Assembly (NCBI RefSeq): GCF_013459645.1 | Contig: NZ_CP054861.1 | Coordinates: 3,770,001-3,834,000 of the forward strand | Origin: Martelella sp. NC20 | Lineage (GTDB): Bacteria > Pseudomonadota > Alphaproteobacteria > Rhizobiales > Rhizobiaceae | Direction: 5' to 3' | Length of the DNA: 64,000 bases | Shown: in pieces, positions 1 to 8,530 of the stretch | How positions within the stretch are numbered: the first letter of the stretch is position 1 | Layout of the letters: each line of letters begins with the position of its first letter | The notes under the pieces: model-generated | Database searches by the model: none | Told to the model about the DNA's origin: nothing | The model's input: the letters and a program-made list of their open reading frames with translations, nothing else | Program-made: the position numbers and the translations under genes

Positions 1-59
1 AGCATGCGCTTGCCACGTTCGAGGCGGCTTTCGCCGATTGTCTGGTTCTGTTGATTCAT
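1..59 (-). CDS. 5' end of a gene cut by the window edge; possibly a carboxymuconolactone decarboxylase-family protein
   Basis: Only the first 19 codons are visible, reading from an ATG at 59 towards the left edge. The visible peptide begins MNQQNQTIGESRLERGKRM. It starts 8 bp after the stop codon of the MerR-type regulator gene and on the same strand, so the two are probably one operon. The pattern R-x2-R-G-x2-M-L near the N-terminus resembles the start of carboxymuconolactone decarboxylase (AhpD-like) proteins, which are often encoded next to MerR regulators. That is a guess from a very short segment, and any other small enzyme is possible. Confidence 0.35.
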   Translation of the reverse strand, partial: MNQQNQTIGESRLERGKRM

Positions 60-66
60 AGCGTCT

Positions 67-429
67 TCAATCCTCATTCCGGTCACGGCCGGCATAGCCG
101 GCGATTTTGGTGTCGAGGACATCAAGACAGGATGTGAGTTCCGATAGGTGTTCGCGCACGGCATCACGGTGCTGCTCGAGCAGGCGTTGGCGTTGCGCCT
201 GCGTTGCCGGCCCCTGCCGTCTCAGTTCCGCATAGCGGAGCATTTGCCGGATTGGCATTCCCGTCGTTTTCAGGCGACCGAGAAATTCAATCCACACCAG
301 CGCCGAGACGTCATAGTCGCGATGACCTGCGTGATCGCGACCGGCATCGGGCAGCAAGCCGATCTTCTCGTAATAGCGGATGGTATGCGCCGTCAGACCC
401 GAGCGTTTTGCGAGTTCACCAATCTTCAT
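67..429 (-). CDS. MerR-family transcriptional regulator
   Basis: A 120-residue protein with the N-terminal winged helix-turn-helix of the MerR family (KIGELAKRSGLTAHTIRYYE, residues 2-21, then the KIGLLP turn and a conserved R-x-Y pair). A long helix that would form the antiparallel dimerisation coiled coil follows at about residues 75-110. There are no cysteines in the C-terminal part, so metal sensing of the MerR/CueR kind is unlikely. The length and lack of a large effector domain fit the small redox- or stress-type MerR regulators. It lies 8 bp upstream of the gene running off the left edge, which is its most likely co-transcribed target. The effector is unknown. Confidence 0.85.
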   Translation of the reverse strand: MKIGELAKRSGLTAHTIRYYEKIGLLPDAGRDHAGHRDYDVSALVWIEFLGRLKTTGMPIRQMLRYAELRRQGPATQAQRQRLLEQHRDAVREHLSELTSCLDVLDTKIAGYAGRDRNED

Positions 430-527
430 CGAAATCCTGCTTTTGTCACGACGCCTGAAACGCTACGGCTTCGAGCGCACTCTAAGTCAACAGGTAAAAC
501 GGCAGGCGCGATCAGAAACTGCTTTGG

Positions 528-1364
528 CTATTCTGCAAGCGTTCGTTCGATCGCCTTGGCGTCCTGCCAGAGCGCTTCCATTCGCTCCAGCGTTGCGGCG
601 TCGAGCGTTTCGCCGGATGCGTCAAGTGATTCCTCGATATGGTTGAAGCGGCGGCGGAATTTTGTGTTGGTGCCGCGCAGCGCCTGTTCGGGATCGGTAT
701 TTGTATGGCGGGCGAGGTTGACGGCGGCGAAGATCAGATCTCCGAGTTCGTCTGAAATCCGGGCCTTATTGCCGCCCTGAAGCGCTTCGCGCAATTCGCC
801 GATCTCCTCCTCGAACTTGTCGAGGATCGGCTCCGGCTCGGACCAGTCGAAGCCCACGCGGGCAGCATGTTCCTGCAGTTTGAGCGCTTCCGTCAGCGCC
901 GGGAAAGTCCGCTGGACGCCGCCGAGATGGCCAGCCTTGAGGTCTTCCGTGATCCCGTTTTTCGCCCGCCGTTCGGCGCGCTCGGCCTTTTCCTGCCGCT
1001 TGATTTCGTCCCACTGGATCTTGACCGCCTCCGGCGTATCGGCGGCGTTGACGGCGAAGACGTGTGGATGGCGGCGGATCATCTTGGCGGTAATCGCATG
1101 CACAACGTCGCCGAAGGAAAACAGGCCCTTTTCCTCCGCCATGCGGGCATGGAACACGACCTGCAGCAGGAGATCGCCGAGTTCGTCGCAGAGATCGTCG
1201 AAATCCTTGCGCTCGATCGCGTCGGCAACCTCATAGGCTTCCTCGATCGTATAGGGCTTGATGGTATCGAAATCCTGCTTCAGATCCCACGGACACCCGG
1301 TTTCGGGCGTACGCAGGGCGGCCATGATGTCGATGAGGCGAGCGATATCGCGGGAGGCTTCCAC
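528..1364 (-). CDS. mazG: Nucleoside triphosphate pyrophosphohydrolase MazG
   Basis: A 278-residue cytosolic enzyme that hydrolyses (d)NTPs to the monophosphate and pyrophosphate, a house-cleaning activity against non-canonical nucleotides. Two tandem MazG domains are visible. The first carries GCPWDLKQ (about residues 23-30) and the metal-binding E-E-x-Y-E / DELGDLLLQVVFHA helices (about 41-73). The second repeats the pattern as E-E-E-I-G-E-L and DELGDLIFAAVNLARH. The length is close to that of E. coli MazG (263). The gene is followed after 24 bp by the convergent-free region leading to the deaminase gene upstream on the same strand (1389-1976), so the pair may share a transcript in the order deaminase then mazG. 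Confidence 0.95.
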   Translation of the reverse strand: MEASRDIARLIDIMAALRTPETGCPWDLKQDFDTIKPYTIEEAYEVADAIERKDFDDLCDELGDLLLQVVFHARMAEEKGLFSFGDVVHAITAKMIRRHPHVFAVNAADTPEAVKIQWDEIKRQEKAERAERRAKNGITEDLKAGHLGGVQRTFPALTEALKLQEHAARVGFDWSEPEPILDKFEEEIGELREALQGGNKARISDELGDLIFAAVNLARHTNTDPEQALRGTNTKFRRRFNHIEESLDASGETLDAATLERMEALWQDAKAIERTLAE

Positions 1365-1388
1365 GGTTTCTGGCTCCGTATTGCGGGA

Positions 1389-1976
1389 TTATCCGAGCGG
1401 TATTTTTGTGTCGCCCTTATGCGACTGGTAGGTGTCGGATGCAAGGGCGTAGGCCTGCCGGAGCCGGCCGATCCGTTCCCTGAAGCCGGCGCGCGCCGGC
1501 TCCTCGCTCGCCTCGGCCATCTCGACGATCGAGCGCGCGGTGAAGAAGGCGTTCCGGCGGCGGTAGCCGCCCGGCTCCAGGCCGTAAAGCTCCTTCATGA
1601 TCTTCAGATCGTGGGGAATTGCGAAGCTGTCGCGCGAATCCTCATGGCTGAAGAAATAGAAATAATTGTCGAAGCCGGCCCAGGTGATCGCCGACATGCA
1701 CATGGTGCAGGGTTCGTGGGTCGACAGGAAGATCAGTTCCTTCGTGAGCGGCGGCTCCGGCAGTTCGTAAAACTGCTTCAGCGTATGGATCTCGCCGTGC
1801 CAGAGCGGATTGGCGGTCTCGTCATTGGTGCCGGCGATCACCAGCGACAGGTCGGCCTTGCGCAGGATCGCCGCGCCGAAAACCTTGTTGCCGCCGCTGA
1901 CCCCTTTGAAGGTCATGGGCAGGATATCGTCTTCGATCACGGCAAGCAGGCGGTCGGTGAGGGTCTGGTCGTCCAT
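1389..1976 (-). CDS. Cytidine/deoxycytidylate deaminase-family nucleoside deaminase
   Basis: A 195-residue zinc-dependent deaminase of the CDA fold. The zinc and catalytic signature is present as H60-G-E62 (the H[AC]E motif, with Gly in the middle position) and P89-C90-T-M-C93 (PCxxC). The N-terminal half forms the core alpha/beta domain; the C-terminal 60 residues are helical and not catalytic. The HGE variant and a following acidic/aromatic helix are common in a rhizobial group of deaminases whose exact base or nucleoside substrate I cannot tell. It reads in the same direction as mazG, 24 bp upstream of it, which suggests a shared role in nucleotide clean-up. It is divergent from cysG. Confidence 0.8.
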   Translation of the reverse strand: MDDQTLTDRLLAVIEDDILPMTFKGVSGGNKVFGAAILRKADLSLVIAGTNDETANPLWHGEIHTLKQFYELPEPPLTKELIFLSTHEPCTMCMSAITWAGFDNYFYFFSHEDSRDSFAIPHDLKIMKELYGLEPGGYRRRNAFFTARSIVEMAEASEEPARAGFRERIGRLRQAYALASDTYQSHKGDTKIPLG

Positions 1977-2188
1977 GTCGATTCCACTTCGGCAGATGAT
2001 AATGCCTGACTAAAGGGGGATTGGCGCTCAAGCGCAAGCCTCGTGCAAGCCCAGCGGGTAAATTTGCCCTGCATCGCGCTGAATTGAGGAATGAAATGTT
2101 CCATCCCCGGACGTCGCGCATTTTCGTTTCTTCAAACTTCCTGGTCGCCGGGCGATTGTAGCCGCAATCTTGAGAAGGACTGTGCGCA

Positions 2189-3640
2189 ATGGGCACGAAA
2201 GACGATTTGTTGACGACTTTTCCGGCGTTTTTCCGCGTCGATGGCCGCAAGGTCGCGATTTTCGGCGGCGGCGACGAGGCTTTTGCCAAGGCCCGGCTGA
2301 TGGCCAAGACCAGTGCCAGGATCGTGGCCTATGGCGAGAGTATTGGCGAGGACTATCGCGCGTTTCTCGCCGAACACGGCTACGACCTCGTGGAAGCGGC
2401 ATTCGATCCCGCCCAGATCGAAGGCGCGGTCCTTGCTTTCGCCGCCACCGGGCTCAGCGAGCAGGACCACCTGATCGCCGAGGCATCGCGCGCGGCCTCG
2501 ATACCGGTCAACGCCGTGGATCAGAAGGATGACTGCGATTTCTATACGCCGGCGCTGGTCGCCCGCCCGCCGGTTGCCGTTGCGATCGGAACGGAAGGCG
2601 CGGGGCCGGTGCTTGCCCAGATGATCCGGGCGCAGATCGACACCATGCTGCCGCGTTCGCTCGGTCCGCTGGCAGAACTCGCCAACCGCCTGCGCGACAA
2701 GGTCGACGCCAATATCCCGCGCGGCGCCGCCCGCCGCGCCTTCTGGTCGCGTTTCTTCAACGGCTCGGTTGCAAACGCGATCGAGAAGGGAAGGGCGCTT
2801 GAGGCCGAGTGTCTCGCTGACGAGATCATTGCCGATGGAGCCAAGATTTCCGGCCACGTGGCGCTTGTCGGCGCCGGACCGGGCGCTGAGGACCTGCTGA
2901 CGATCCGCGCCCACCGGCTGATGATGGAAGCCGATGTGATTGCCTATGACGCGCTCGTGCCGCAGGCGGTCGTCGATATGGGCCGGCGCGACGCCGAACG
3001 CATCGCCGTCGGCAAGCGCAAGAGCTGCCATTCGAAATCTCAGAACGAAATCAACGATCTGCTGGTGGAACTTGCCAGAGAAGGCAAGCGCGTCGTGCGG
3101 CTGAAATCCGGCGATCCGCTGATTTTCGGCCGCGCCGGCGAGGAAATGGCCGCATTGCGCGCGGCCGGTGTTTCCTATGAGGTCGTGCCCGGCATCACGT
3201 CCGCCACCGCTGCCGCCGCCGATTTCGAGCTGCCGCTGACGCTGCGCGGCGTGGCATCGACCCTGGTTTTTACGACCGGCCACGACCTCAATGGTGAAAC
3301 CCTGCCGGACTGGGCCGCGCTTGCGGTCCGGGGCGCCACCATTGCCGTCTATATGGGCCGTTCCGTCGCCGCAAAACTCGGCGCACAGCTGCAGCGGGCG
3401 GGCGTTCCCGCCGATACCACGATCGCCGTGATCGAGAATGCCAGCCGGAGCAATCAGCGCCTGTTTCACGGCGTGCTGTCCGAAATGGCGCTGCTGGAGG
3501 CCCGCGAGGACCTGACCGGCCCGGTGATGGTGATCATCGGCGATGCGGTGGCCGGCGCCAATCTGAAGCATTCGAGCGCGCTCGCGCTCAACAACAACGC
3601 CGCCCTGACCAAATTCAAGGGAGTTGCCCATGTCCGCTAA
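2189..3640 (+). CDS. cysG: Siroheme synthase CysG (precorrin-2 dehydrogenase/ferrochelatase and uroporphyrinogen-III methyltransferase)
   Basis: A 483-residue bifunctional cytosolic enzyme making siroheme, the prosthetic group of the sulfite reductase encoded just downstream. The N-terminal ~200 residues are the Rossmann-type dehydrogenase/ferrochelatase domain, with the nucleotide-binding turn VAIFGGGDEAFAKA at about residues 22-35. The C-terminal half is the SAM-dependent methyltransferase, with V-G-A-G-P-G-A-E-D-L-L-T (about residues 227-238) and KSGDPLIFGRAGEE (about 307-320). The ATG at 2189 is preceded by an AGAAGGA Shine-Dalgarno. It is the first gene of the cluster; the next gene begins inside its last 11 bases, implying translational coupling. 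Confidence 0.95.
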   Translation: MGTKDDLLTTFPAFFRVDGRKVAIFGGGDEAFAKARLMAKTSARIVAYGESIGEDYRAFLAEHGYDLVEAAFDPAQIEGAVLAFAATGLSEQDHLIAEASRAASIPVNAVDQKDDCDFYTPALVARPPVAVAIGTEGAGPVLAQMIRAQIDTMLPRSLGPLAELANRLRDKVDANIPRGAARRAFWSRFFNGSVANAIEKGRALEAECLADEIIADGAKISGHVALVGAGPGAEDLLTIRAHRLMMEADVIAYDALVPQAVVDMGRRDAERIAVGKRKSCHSKSQNEINDLLVELAREGKRVVRLKSGDPLIFGRAGEEMAALRAAGVSYEVVPGITSATAAAADFELPLTLRGVASTLVFTTGHDLNGETLPDWAALAVRGATIAVYMGRSVAAKLGAQLQRAGVPADTTIAVIENASRSNQRLFHGVLSEMALLEAREDLTGPVMVIIGDAVAGANLKHSSALALNNNAALTKFKGVAHVR

Positions 3641-3947
3641 GGTTCTGACCGCAAACCGCCTGACCGATGGTCTCGCCGTCTGGCTCGATGCCAATGGCCG
3701 CTGGTGCGAGGATCTGCAGACAGCGCTGGTCGCCCGCCACGAGGAGGCGATTGAAAGCCTGGATGCGATCGGCAAGCGTGATTTTTCCGCAAACAAGGTG
3801 GTCGATCTCGCCGTCATCGACGTCGAGGAGCGTCCCGACGGGCGCATCTGGCCGCTGCGTCTGCGCGAGCGCATCCGCGCCGAAGGCCCGACCATTCCTT
3901 ATGCGGCTGGCTATGCCGCCGCCAAACCAGAACGCGTGGAGGCGTAA
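3630..3947 (+). CDS. DUF2849 domain-containing protein of the sulfite-reduction cluster
   Basis: A small protein (105 residues from the ATG at 3630; a TTG six bases upstream is also in frame). I prefer the ATG because an AAGGGA Shine-Dalgarno sits at about 3616-3621. The sequence matches the DUF2849 family, found in alphaproteobacteria almost only between cysG and cysI. It has no membrane segment or cysteine pair suggestive of a metal site. It overlaps the end of cysG by 11 bp and ends 6 bp before cysI, so it is certainly in the same operon. A helper role in sulfite reductase assembly or electron delivery is inference from location only. Confidence 0.85.
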   Translation: MSAKVLTANRLTDGLAVWLDANGRWCEDLQTALVARHEEAIESLDAIGKRDFSANKVVDLAVIDVEERPDGRIWPLRLRERIRAEGPTIPYAAGYAAAKPERVEA

Positions 3948-3953
3948 GACCTC

Positions 3954-5609
3954 ATGTATCGTTATGATGAATTCGACCGCGATTTCGTAACCCAGCGCGT
4001 GGACCAGTTCGCCGATCAGGTTGAGCGCAGGCTTTCGGGAGAAATCACCGAGGACGCTTTCAAACCGCTCCGGCTGATGAACGGCGTCTACCTGCAGCTT
4101 CACGCCTATATGCTGCGCATCGCCGTGCCCTATGGCACCATGAATGGCCGGCAGATGCGGATGCTCGCCCATGTGGCGCGGACCTATGATCGCGGCTACG
4201 GCCATTTCACCACGCGCCAGAACATCCAGTTCAACTGGCCGAGGCTTTCCGATATTCCGGCGATCCTGCGCGATCTCGCAAGCGTCGAGATGCACGCGAT
4301 CCAGACCTCGGGCAACTGCATCCGCAATGTGACCGCCGATCATTTCTCAGGAGCTGCCGCCGACGAGGTCGCCGATCCGCGGCCCTATGCCGAAATCCTG
4401 CGGCAGTGGTCGTCGCTGCATCCGGAATTCTCGTTCCTGCCGCGCAAGTTCAAGATCGCGGTGACGGGCGCGGAGCGCGACCGGGCGGCGATCCAGGTTC
4501 ACGATATCGGCCTGCATCTGAAAAAGAACGAGGCCGGCGAACTCGGGTTTGCCGTCTATGTCGGCGGCGGGCAGGGGCGAACGCCGATGATCGCCAAGAA
4601 GGTGCGCGATTTCTTGGCCGAAGCCGATCTTCTGGCCTATGCGACGGCGATCCTGCGCGTCTATAACCTGAACGGCCGCCGCGACAACAAGTACAAGGCC
4701 CGCATCAAGATCCTCGTTCACGAGACCGGACTTGAGGAATTGAAGGCGCAGATCGAGCAGGAGTTCGACGCGTTGAAGGGCGGCGAGCTGACATTGCCGG
4801 CCAACGACGTCGAGGCGATCCGCAGCTATTTCGCGCCGCCGGAACTGCCCGCGCGCGAGCGGGACCGGTTCGATACCGCCGATGCCAGCTACATCAACTG
4901 GCTGACCCGCAACACCGTCGCCCACAAGCGCAGCGATTATGCGATGGTGACGATCTCGCTGAAGCCGATCGGCGGGATTCCCGGTGACGCCACCGATCAT
5001 CAGATGGAGGTCGTCGCCGATATCGCCGAGCGCTACGGGTTTGACGAAATCCGCGTCAGCCACGAGCAGAACCTGGTTCTGCCGCATGTTGCCCGCGCCG
5101 ATCTGCCGGCGGTCTACCGCGCGCTTGAGGACGCGGGGCTTGCAACCGGCAATGCCGGGCTGATCACCGATATCATCGCCTGTCCGGGGCTTGACTATTG
5201 CGCGCTTGCCAATGCGCGGTCGATCCCGCTGGCGCAGGAGCTTTCCACCCGCTTCGGCAATGCCGAGCGCCAGGCCGAGATCGGCGAACTGAAGATCAAG
5301 ATTTCCGGCTGCATCAATGCCTGCGGCCATCACCATGTCGGCCATATCGGCCTTCTGGGCGTAGAGAAGAAGGGCGCGGAGCTCTACCAGATCACACTCG
5401 GCGGATCGGCGGATGAAAACACCTCGATCGGCGAGATCATCGGGCGCGGCTTCGAGCCGTCCAAGGTGACCGATGCGGTGGAGACGATCGTCGATACCTA
5501 TCTTTCGCTTCGAACCGACAGATCCGAAACCTTCATCGACGCCTATCGCCGGCTTGGCGCGCAGCCGTTCAAGGATGCGCTCTATCCCGAAAAAGCCAGG
5601 GCCGCCTGA
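3954..5609 (+). CDS. cysI: Assimilatory sulfite reductase hemoprotein (nitrite/sulfite reductase family)
   Basis: A 551-residue enzyme that reduces sulfite to sulfide by six electrons, using siroheme and a coupled 4Fe-4S cluster. It shows the two-fold repeated ferredoxin-like and siroheme-binding halves. The cluster/siroheme cysteines are visible as ACPGLDYC and, about 40 residues later, SGCINACGHHH (C-x5-C ... C-x3-C), and the substrate-side basic motif TTRQNIQ lies near residue 85. The lack of an NADPH-binding domain, and the neighbouring ferredoxin reductase gene, suggest ferredoxin rather than CysJ flavoprotein as donor. It sits between the DUF2849 and DUF934 genes with gaps of 6 and 10 bp. 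A nitrite reductase role is less likely because no nitrate genes are near. Confidence 0.92.
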   Translation: MYRYDEFDRDFVTQRVDQFADQVERRLSGEITEDAFKPLRLMNGVYLQLHAYMLRIAVPYGTMNGRQMRMLAHVARTYDRGYGHFTTRQNIQFNWPRLSDIPAILRDLASVEMHAIQTSGNCIRNVTADHFSGAAADEVADPRPYAEILRQWSSLHPEFSFLPRKFKIAVTGAERDRAAIQVHDIGLHLKKNEAGELGFAVYVGGGQGRTPMIAKKVRDFLAEADLLAYATAILRVYNLNGRRDNKYKARIKILVHETGLEELKAQIEQEFDALKGGELTLPANDVEAIRSYFAPPELPARERDRFDTADASYINWLTRNTVAHKRSDYAMVTISLKPIGGIPGDATDHQMEVVADIAERYGFDEIRVSHEQNLVLPHVARADLPAVYRALEDAGLATGNAGLITDIIACPGLDYCALANARSIPLAQELSTRFGNAERQAEIGELKIKISGCINACGHHHVGHIGLLGVEKKGAELYQITLGGSADENTSIGEIIGRGFEPSKVTDAVETIVDTYLSLRTDRSETFIDAYRRLGAQPFKDALYPEKARAA

Positions 5610-5619
5610 GGAGACCCGC

Positions 5620-6123
5620 ATGACTGCAATCTGGAAAGAAAGCGGCTTCGTCGAAAACGACCCATGGGTGGTGGAGACCGAGGAGCGCAAGGCGGGCGAG
5701 GGCGAGCGCGCGCTTATTCCCTACGCCGCAATCATCGAGCATGGCGTCGAAGGCAATGAGCCTGTCGGCGTTGTGCTCGGCCCGTTCGATGATCCGACGC
5801 GGCTTGCGCCCTATCTCGATCGGATCACGCTGGTCGCGCTCACCTTCCCGGCCTTCAGCGATGGACGGGCGTTCTCGCAGGCGACGTTGCTGCGCGAGCG
5901 GCTTGGCTATATCGGCGAGTTGCGCGCCGTGGGCGATGTGCTGATCGATCCGCTTGTGCATATGCTGCGCTGCGGGTTCGACAGCTTTGCCGTGACCAAC
6001 GAGACCGCGATCCGACGGCTCGGGGAAGGGCGGTTGCCGGCGGTGACGCGATACTACCAGCCCGCTGCCAGACCCGCTGCCACGGTTCCCGGCTATAGCT
6101 GGCGGCGCAGAGCGGGCGCGTGA
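5620..6123 (+). CDS. DUF934 domain-containing protein of the sulfite-reduction cluster
   Basis: A 167-residue soluble protein of the DUF934 family, which accompanies siroheme-dependent sulfite reductases in proteobacteria. The ATG at 5620 lies 10 bp after the cysI stop and is preceded by a GAGGAGA Shine-Dalgarno that overlaps that stop. The central part (VGVVLGPFDDPTRLAPYLDR) and the block around L-R-E-R-L-G-Y-I-G-E-L-R-A-V-G-D-V are the conserved family segments. No cofactor motif is evident. Its constant association with CysI suggests a role in assembly or activity of the reductase; that is inference. Confidence 0.88.
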   Translation: MTAIWKESGFVENDPWVVETEERKAGEGERALIPYAAIIEHGVEGNEPVGVVLGPFDDPTRLAPYLDRITLVALTFPAFSDGRAFSQATLLRERLGYIGELRAVGDVLIDPLVHMLRCGFDSFAVTNETAIRRLGEGRLPAVTRYYQPAARPAATVPGYSWRRRAGA

Positions 6124-6241
6124 GCAACGCGAATTTTCCGCTGGCTTTGCAATTATGCGCCAGCGGTAGTATTTGAGCGCTGGAGGATATGACCCGCAAG
6201 CGGATCGAAGGCGCCGACGAGACAGAATGACAGGACCAGAC

Positions 6242-7054
6242 ATGAACGTGCAGACCAAAACCGACGACCTTGCGACTGCCTTGCCCGCCGGGGTTTATGG
6301 CGAGACGGTGCTGAGCGTCGAGCATTATACCGAGCACCTGTTTCGCTTCACAATGACCCGGCCGGCCGGCTTCCGTTTTCGCTCCGGCGAATTCGCCATG
6401 ATCGGTCTGATGGTCGACGGCAAGCCGATATATCGCGCCTACTCGATCGCAAGCCCGGCCTGGGCGGATACGCTGGAATTCTTCTCGATCAAGGTTCCGG
6501 GCGGGCCGCTGACCCAGCATCTGCAGAAGATCCAGCCCGGCGACACGGTGCTGATGCGCAAGAAGCCGACCGGTACGCTGGTGCTCGATGCGCTGACGCC
6601 CGCCAAACGGCTCTACATGTTTTCGACCGGAACCGGCATTGCGCCGTTCGCGAGCCTGATCCGCGAACCGGAGACCTTTGAAAAATTCGACGAGGTGATC
6701 CTGACGCATACCTGCCGCGAGGTCGCCGAACTGAAATACGGTTTCGATCTGGTGAACGAGATCGAGAACGACGAACTTCTGAGCGAGATCGTCGGCGACA
6801 AGCTTCGACACTACGCGACCGCAACCCGCGAAGACTTCGTGCGCACCGGGCGTATCACCGACCTGATCGCCAGCGGCAAGCTTTTCGAAGACCTCGGCGT
6901 TCCCGCGCTGAACCCCGCGACCGACCGCGCCATGATCTGCGGCTCGACCGAGATGCTGAAGGACACCAAGGCGCTGCTGGAGGCCGCCGGCCTGACGGAA
7001 GGCGCCAACAACAAGCCCTCGCAGTTCGTGATCGAGCGGGCTTTTGTGGGGTGA
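6242..7054 (+). CDS. fpr: Ferredoxin-NADP(+) reductase
   Basis: A 270-residue FAD protein that moves electrons between NADPH and ferredoxin or flavodoxin. The FAD-binding R-A-Y-S motif is at residues 65-68, the NADP-binding GTGIAPF at 130-136, and the C-terminal MICGSTEM block and terminal aromatic-containing segment are in place. An in-frame extension reaches back to 6173, but I choose the ATG at 6242 because it gives the usual length of rhizobial Fpr and has an AGGACC Shine-Dalgarno. It follows the DUF934 gene by 118 bp on the same strand, so it may have its own promoter. The location suggests that it supplies reduced ferredoxin for CysI, besides a general role in oxidative stress. Confidence 0.93.
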   Translation: MNVQTKTDDLATALPAGVYGETVLSVEHYTEHLFRFTMTRPAGFRFRSGEFAMIGLMVDGKPIYRAYSIASPAWADTLEFFSIKVPGGPLTQHLQKIQPGDTVLMRKKPTGTLVLDALTPAKRLYMFSTGTGIAPFASLIREPETFEKFDEVILTHTCREVAELKYGFDLVNEIENDELLSEIVGDKLRHYATATREDFVRTGRITDLIASGKLFEDLGVPALNPATDRAMICGSTEMLKDTKALLEAAGLTEGANNKPSQFVIERAFVG

Positions 7055-7107
7055 GGCGAGGGCATCCAATAGATGCCACGCAACGCATTTGAGATGCCGG
7101 TATTGTT

Positions 7108-7265
7108 TGAGGCCTGGCCGCCTTCAATCTCCCCCCTTGAGGGGGAGATGTCGCGAAAGCGACAGAGAGGGGTATGGGCATAGGCTGCATACCCCGTGCT
7201 CTCGGTAAGAATTCACCCCTCTCTGCCCCTGTCGGGGCATCTCTCCCTCAAGGGGAGAGATCATA
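7108..7265. repeat. Palindromic intergenic repeat, mosaic relative of the larger repeat family in this window
   Basis: Between fpr and the efflux permease gene lies a block of interleaved inverted repeats. It contains CCCCTTGAGGGGGAG, then GTCGCGAAAGCGAC (a perfect hairpin), GAGAGGGGTATG, and later CACCCCTCTCTGCCCC, CCCCTGTCGGGG and CTCCCTCAAGGGGAGAG. The two halves are reverse complements of each other in outline. The same GTCGCGAAAGCGAC and gggGCATCTCTCCC blocks occur in the copies near 14310, 33105 and 39589, but the outer terminal repeats (GCAATCGCATATGG) are missing here. Confidence 0.8.
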
Positions 7266-7324
7266 GGCTGACAAGCAGGGGCGAAAGCCGATAGTCAGAA
7301 CAAGCAAAGACAAAGTGTACGCGT

Positions 7325-8530
7325 TCACTCGAACCGCAGCGCATCGATCGGGTTCAGCCGCGCCGCCCGCCGTGCCGGGAAATAGCCGAAGATCAGGCCG
7401 ATCAGGGCCGAGAATCCGAACGCGCCGGCAATCAGCCACGGATCAATGACGAAGGGCAGGGCGAGATACTGCACGGCGGCATAGGCAAGGCCGAGGCCGA
7501 TCAATATGCCGGCAACCCCGCCCGATATCGACAGCACCAGCGCCTCGACGATGAATTGCAGCAGAACCTGCCGTTCGAGCGCGCCGACGGTGAGCCTGAG
7601 GCCGATTTCCCGGGTGCGCTCGGTGACCGAAACCAGCATGATGTTCATGATCCCGATGCCGCCAACCAGCAGGCTGACGCCGGCAATGGCGGCAAGCATG
7701 CCCGTCAGGTGACTTCTGGTGCCCGAGACGGCATTGGTGATCTCGGTCATGTCGTTGACCTCGAAATCATCCGGCCGGCCCGGCAGGATGTTGCGGCGTT
7801 CACGCAACAGATCGCTGACTTCGGCCGCGAGGTCATGTGTGGAGACGCCATCCCTTGCGGCGAGCAGGATGCTCTCGATATAGCTGTCGCCGCCGACGCG
7901 CCGCTGGAAGGTTGCGATCGGCATCAGCACGATGTCGTCCTGGTCGTGGCCCATGCCGGTCTCGCCCTTGGCGCCAAGCGTGCCGACGACGGCGCAGGAC
8001 ACATTGCCGACGCGGACATTGCGGCCGACGGGATCATCATCGGCAAACAGCGCCTGTTTCACGGTGGCGCCGAGAATGCAGGCGGTATCGCCGGTGGTCG
8101 CTTCGGCGCCGGCGAAATCGCTGCCGCTCTCGATGGTCCAGTCCTGGGCGGTGAGAAACTCGTCATTGGTGCCGATCACCACGGTCTTGCGGTTCGCGCC
8201 GCCGGCGACGACGGTGGCGTCGGAAATATTCTGAGGGGCTACGGCGCGTAAATCAGGGATCTGGTTGCGCAGCGCCGCGATATCGCGCTCCGTAAAGCCC
8301 TTCGCGGCTTCAGAAGCCGCGCCCGGCGCGCGCTGGCCGGGGCGCACGAACAGGATATCCGTACCGAGCCGGGCGATCTCGCCGCGCACCCGTTCCGCCG
8401 TGCCGTTTGCCACCGTCACCATGACGATCACCGCCGAAACGCCGATGATGACGCCGAGCACGGTGAGGAACGAGCGCAACAGGTTGCGCCGCATAGCGCG
8501 CAGCGCGAGTTTGAGCATTTCAAGAAACAT
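7325..8530 (-). CDS. MacB-type ABC transporter permease
   Basis: A 401-residue inner-membrane protein with the MacB/FtsX topology: one transmembrane helix near the N-terminus (SFLTVLGVIIGVSAVIVMVT, about residues 17-36), a large periplasmic domain of about 220 residues, then three helices in the C-terminal third. The ATG at 8530 (MFLEMLKLALRAMRRN) is chosen because the upstream extension is the antisense-like tail of the ATPase gene in another frame. It overlaps the ATPase gene by 11 bp, so the two are translationally coupled. With the adaptor and ATPase it forms a tripartite efflux pump; no outer-membrane channel is encoded beside it. The substrate is unknown (macrolide, lipid or peptide are possible). 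Confidence 0.9.
   Translation of the reverse strand: MFLEMLKLALRAMRRNLLRSFLTVLGVIIGVSAVIVMVTVANGTAERVRGEIARLGTDILFVRPGQRAPGAASEAAKGFTERDIAALRNQIPDLRAVAPQNISDATVVAGGANRKTVVIGTNDEFLTAQDWTIESGSDFAGAEATTGDTACILGATVKQALFADDDPVGRNVRVGNVSCAVVGTLGAKGETGMGHDQDDIVLMPIATFQRRVGGDSYIESILLAARDGVSTHDLAAEVSDLLRERRNILPGRPDDFEVNDMTEITNAVSGTRSHLTGMLAAIAGVSLLVGGIGIMNIMLVSVTERTREIGLRLTVGALERQVLLQFIVEALVLSISGGVAGILIGLGLAYAAVQYLALPFVIDPWLIAGAFGFSALIGLIFGYFPARRAARLNPIDALRFE

Noticed and set aside
2088..2102. GGAATGAAATGTTCC palindrome upstream of cysG
   Set aside because: It could be an operator for the sulfur cluster, but it matches no regulator consensus I can name and the half-sites are only four bases, so I do not list it as a site.
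2132..3895. A 587-codon open frame opposite cysG
   Set aside because: Antisense shadow; cysG has clear domains and a Shine-Dalgarno, this frame has neither.
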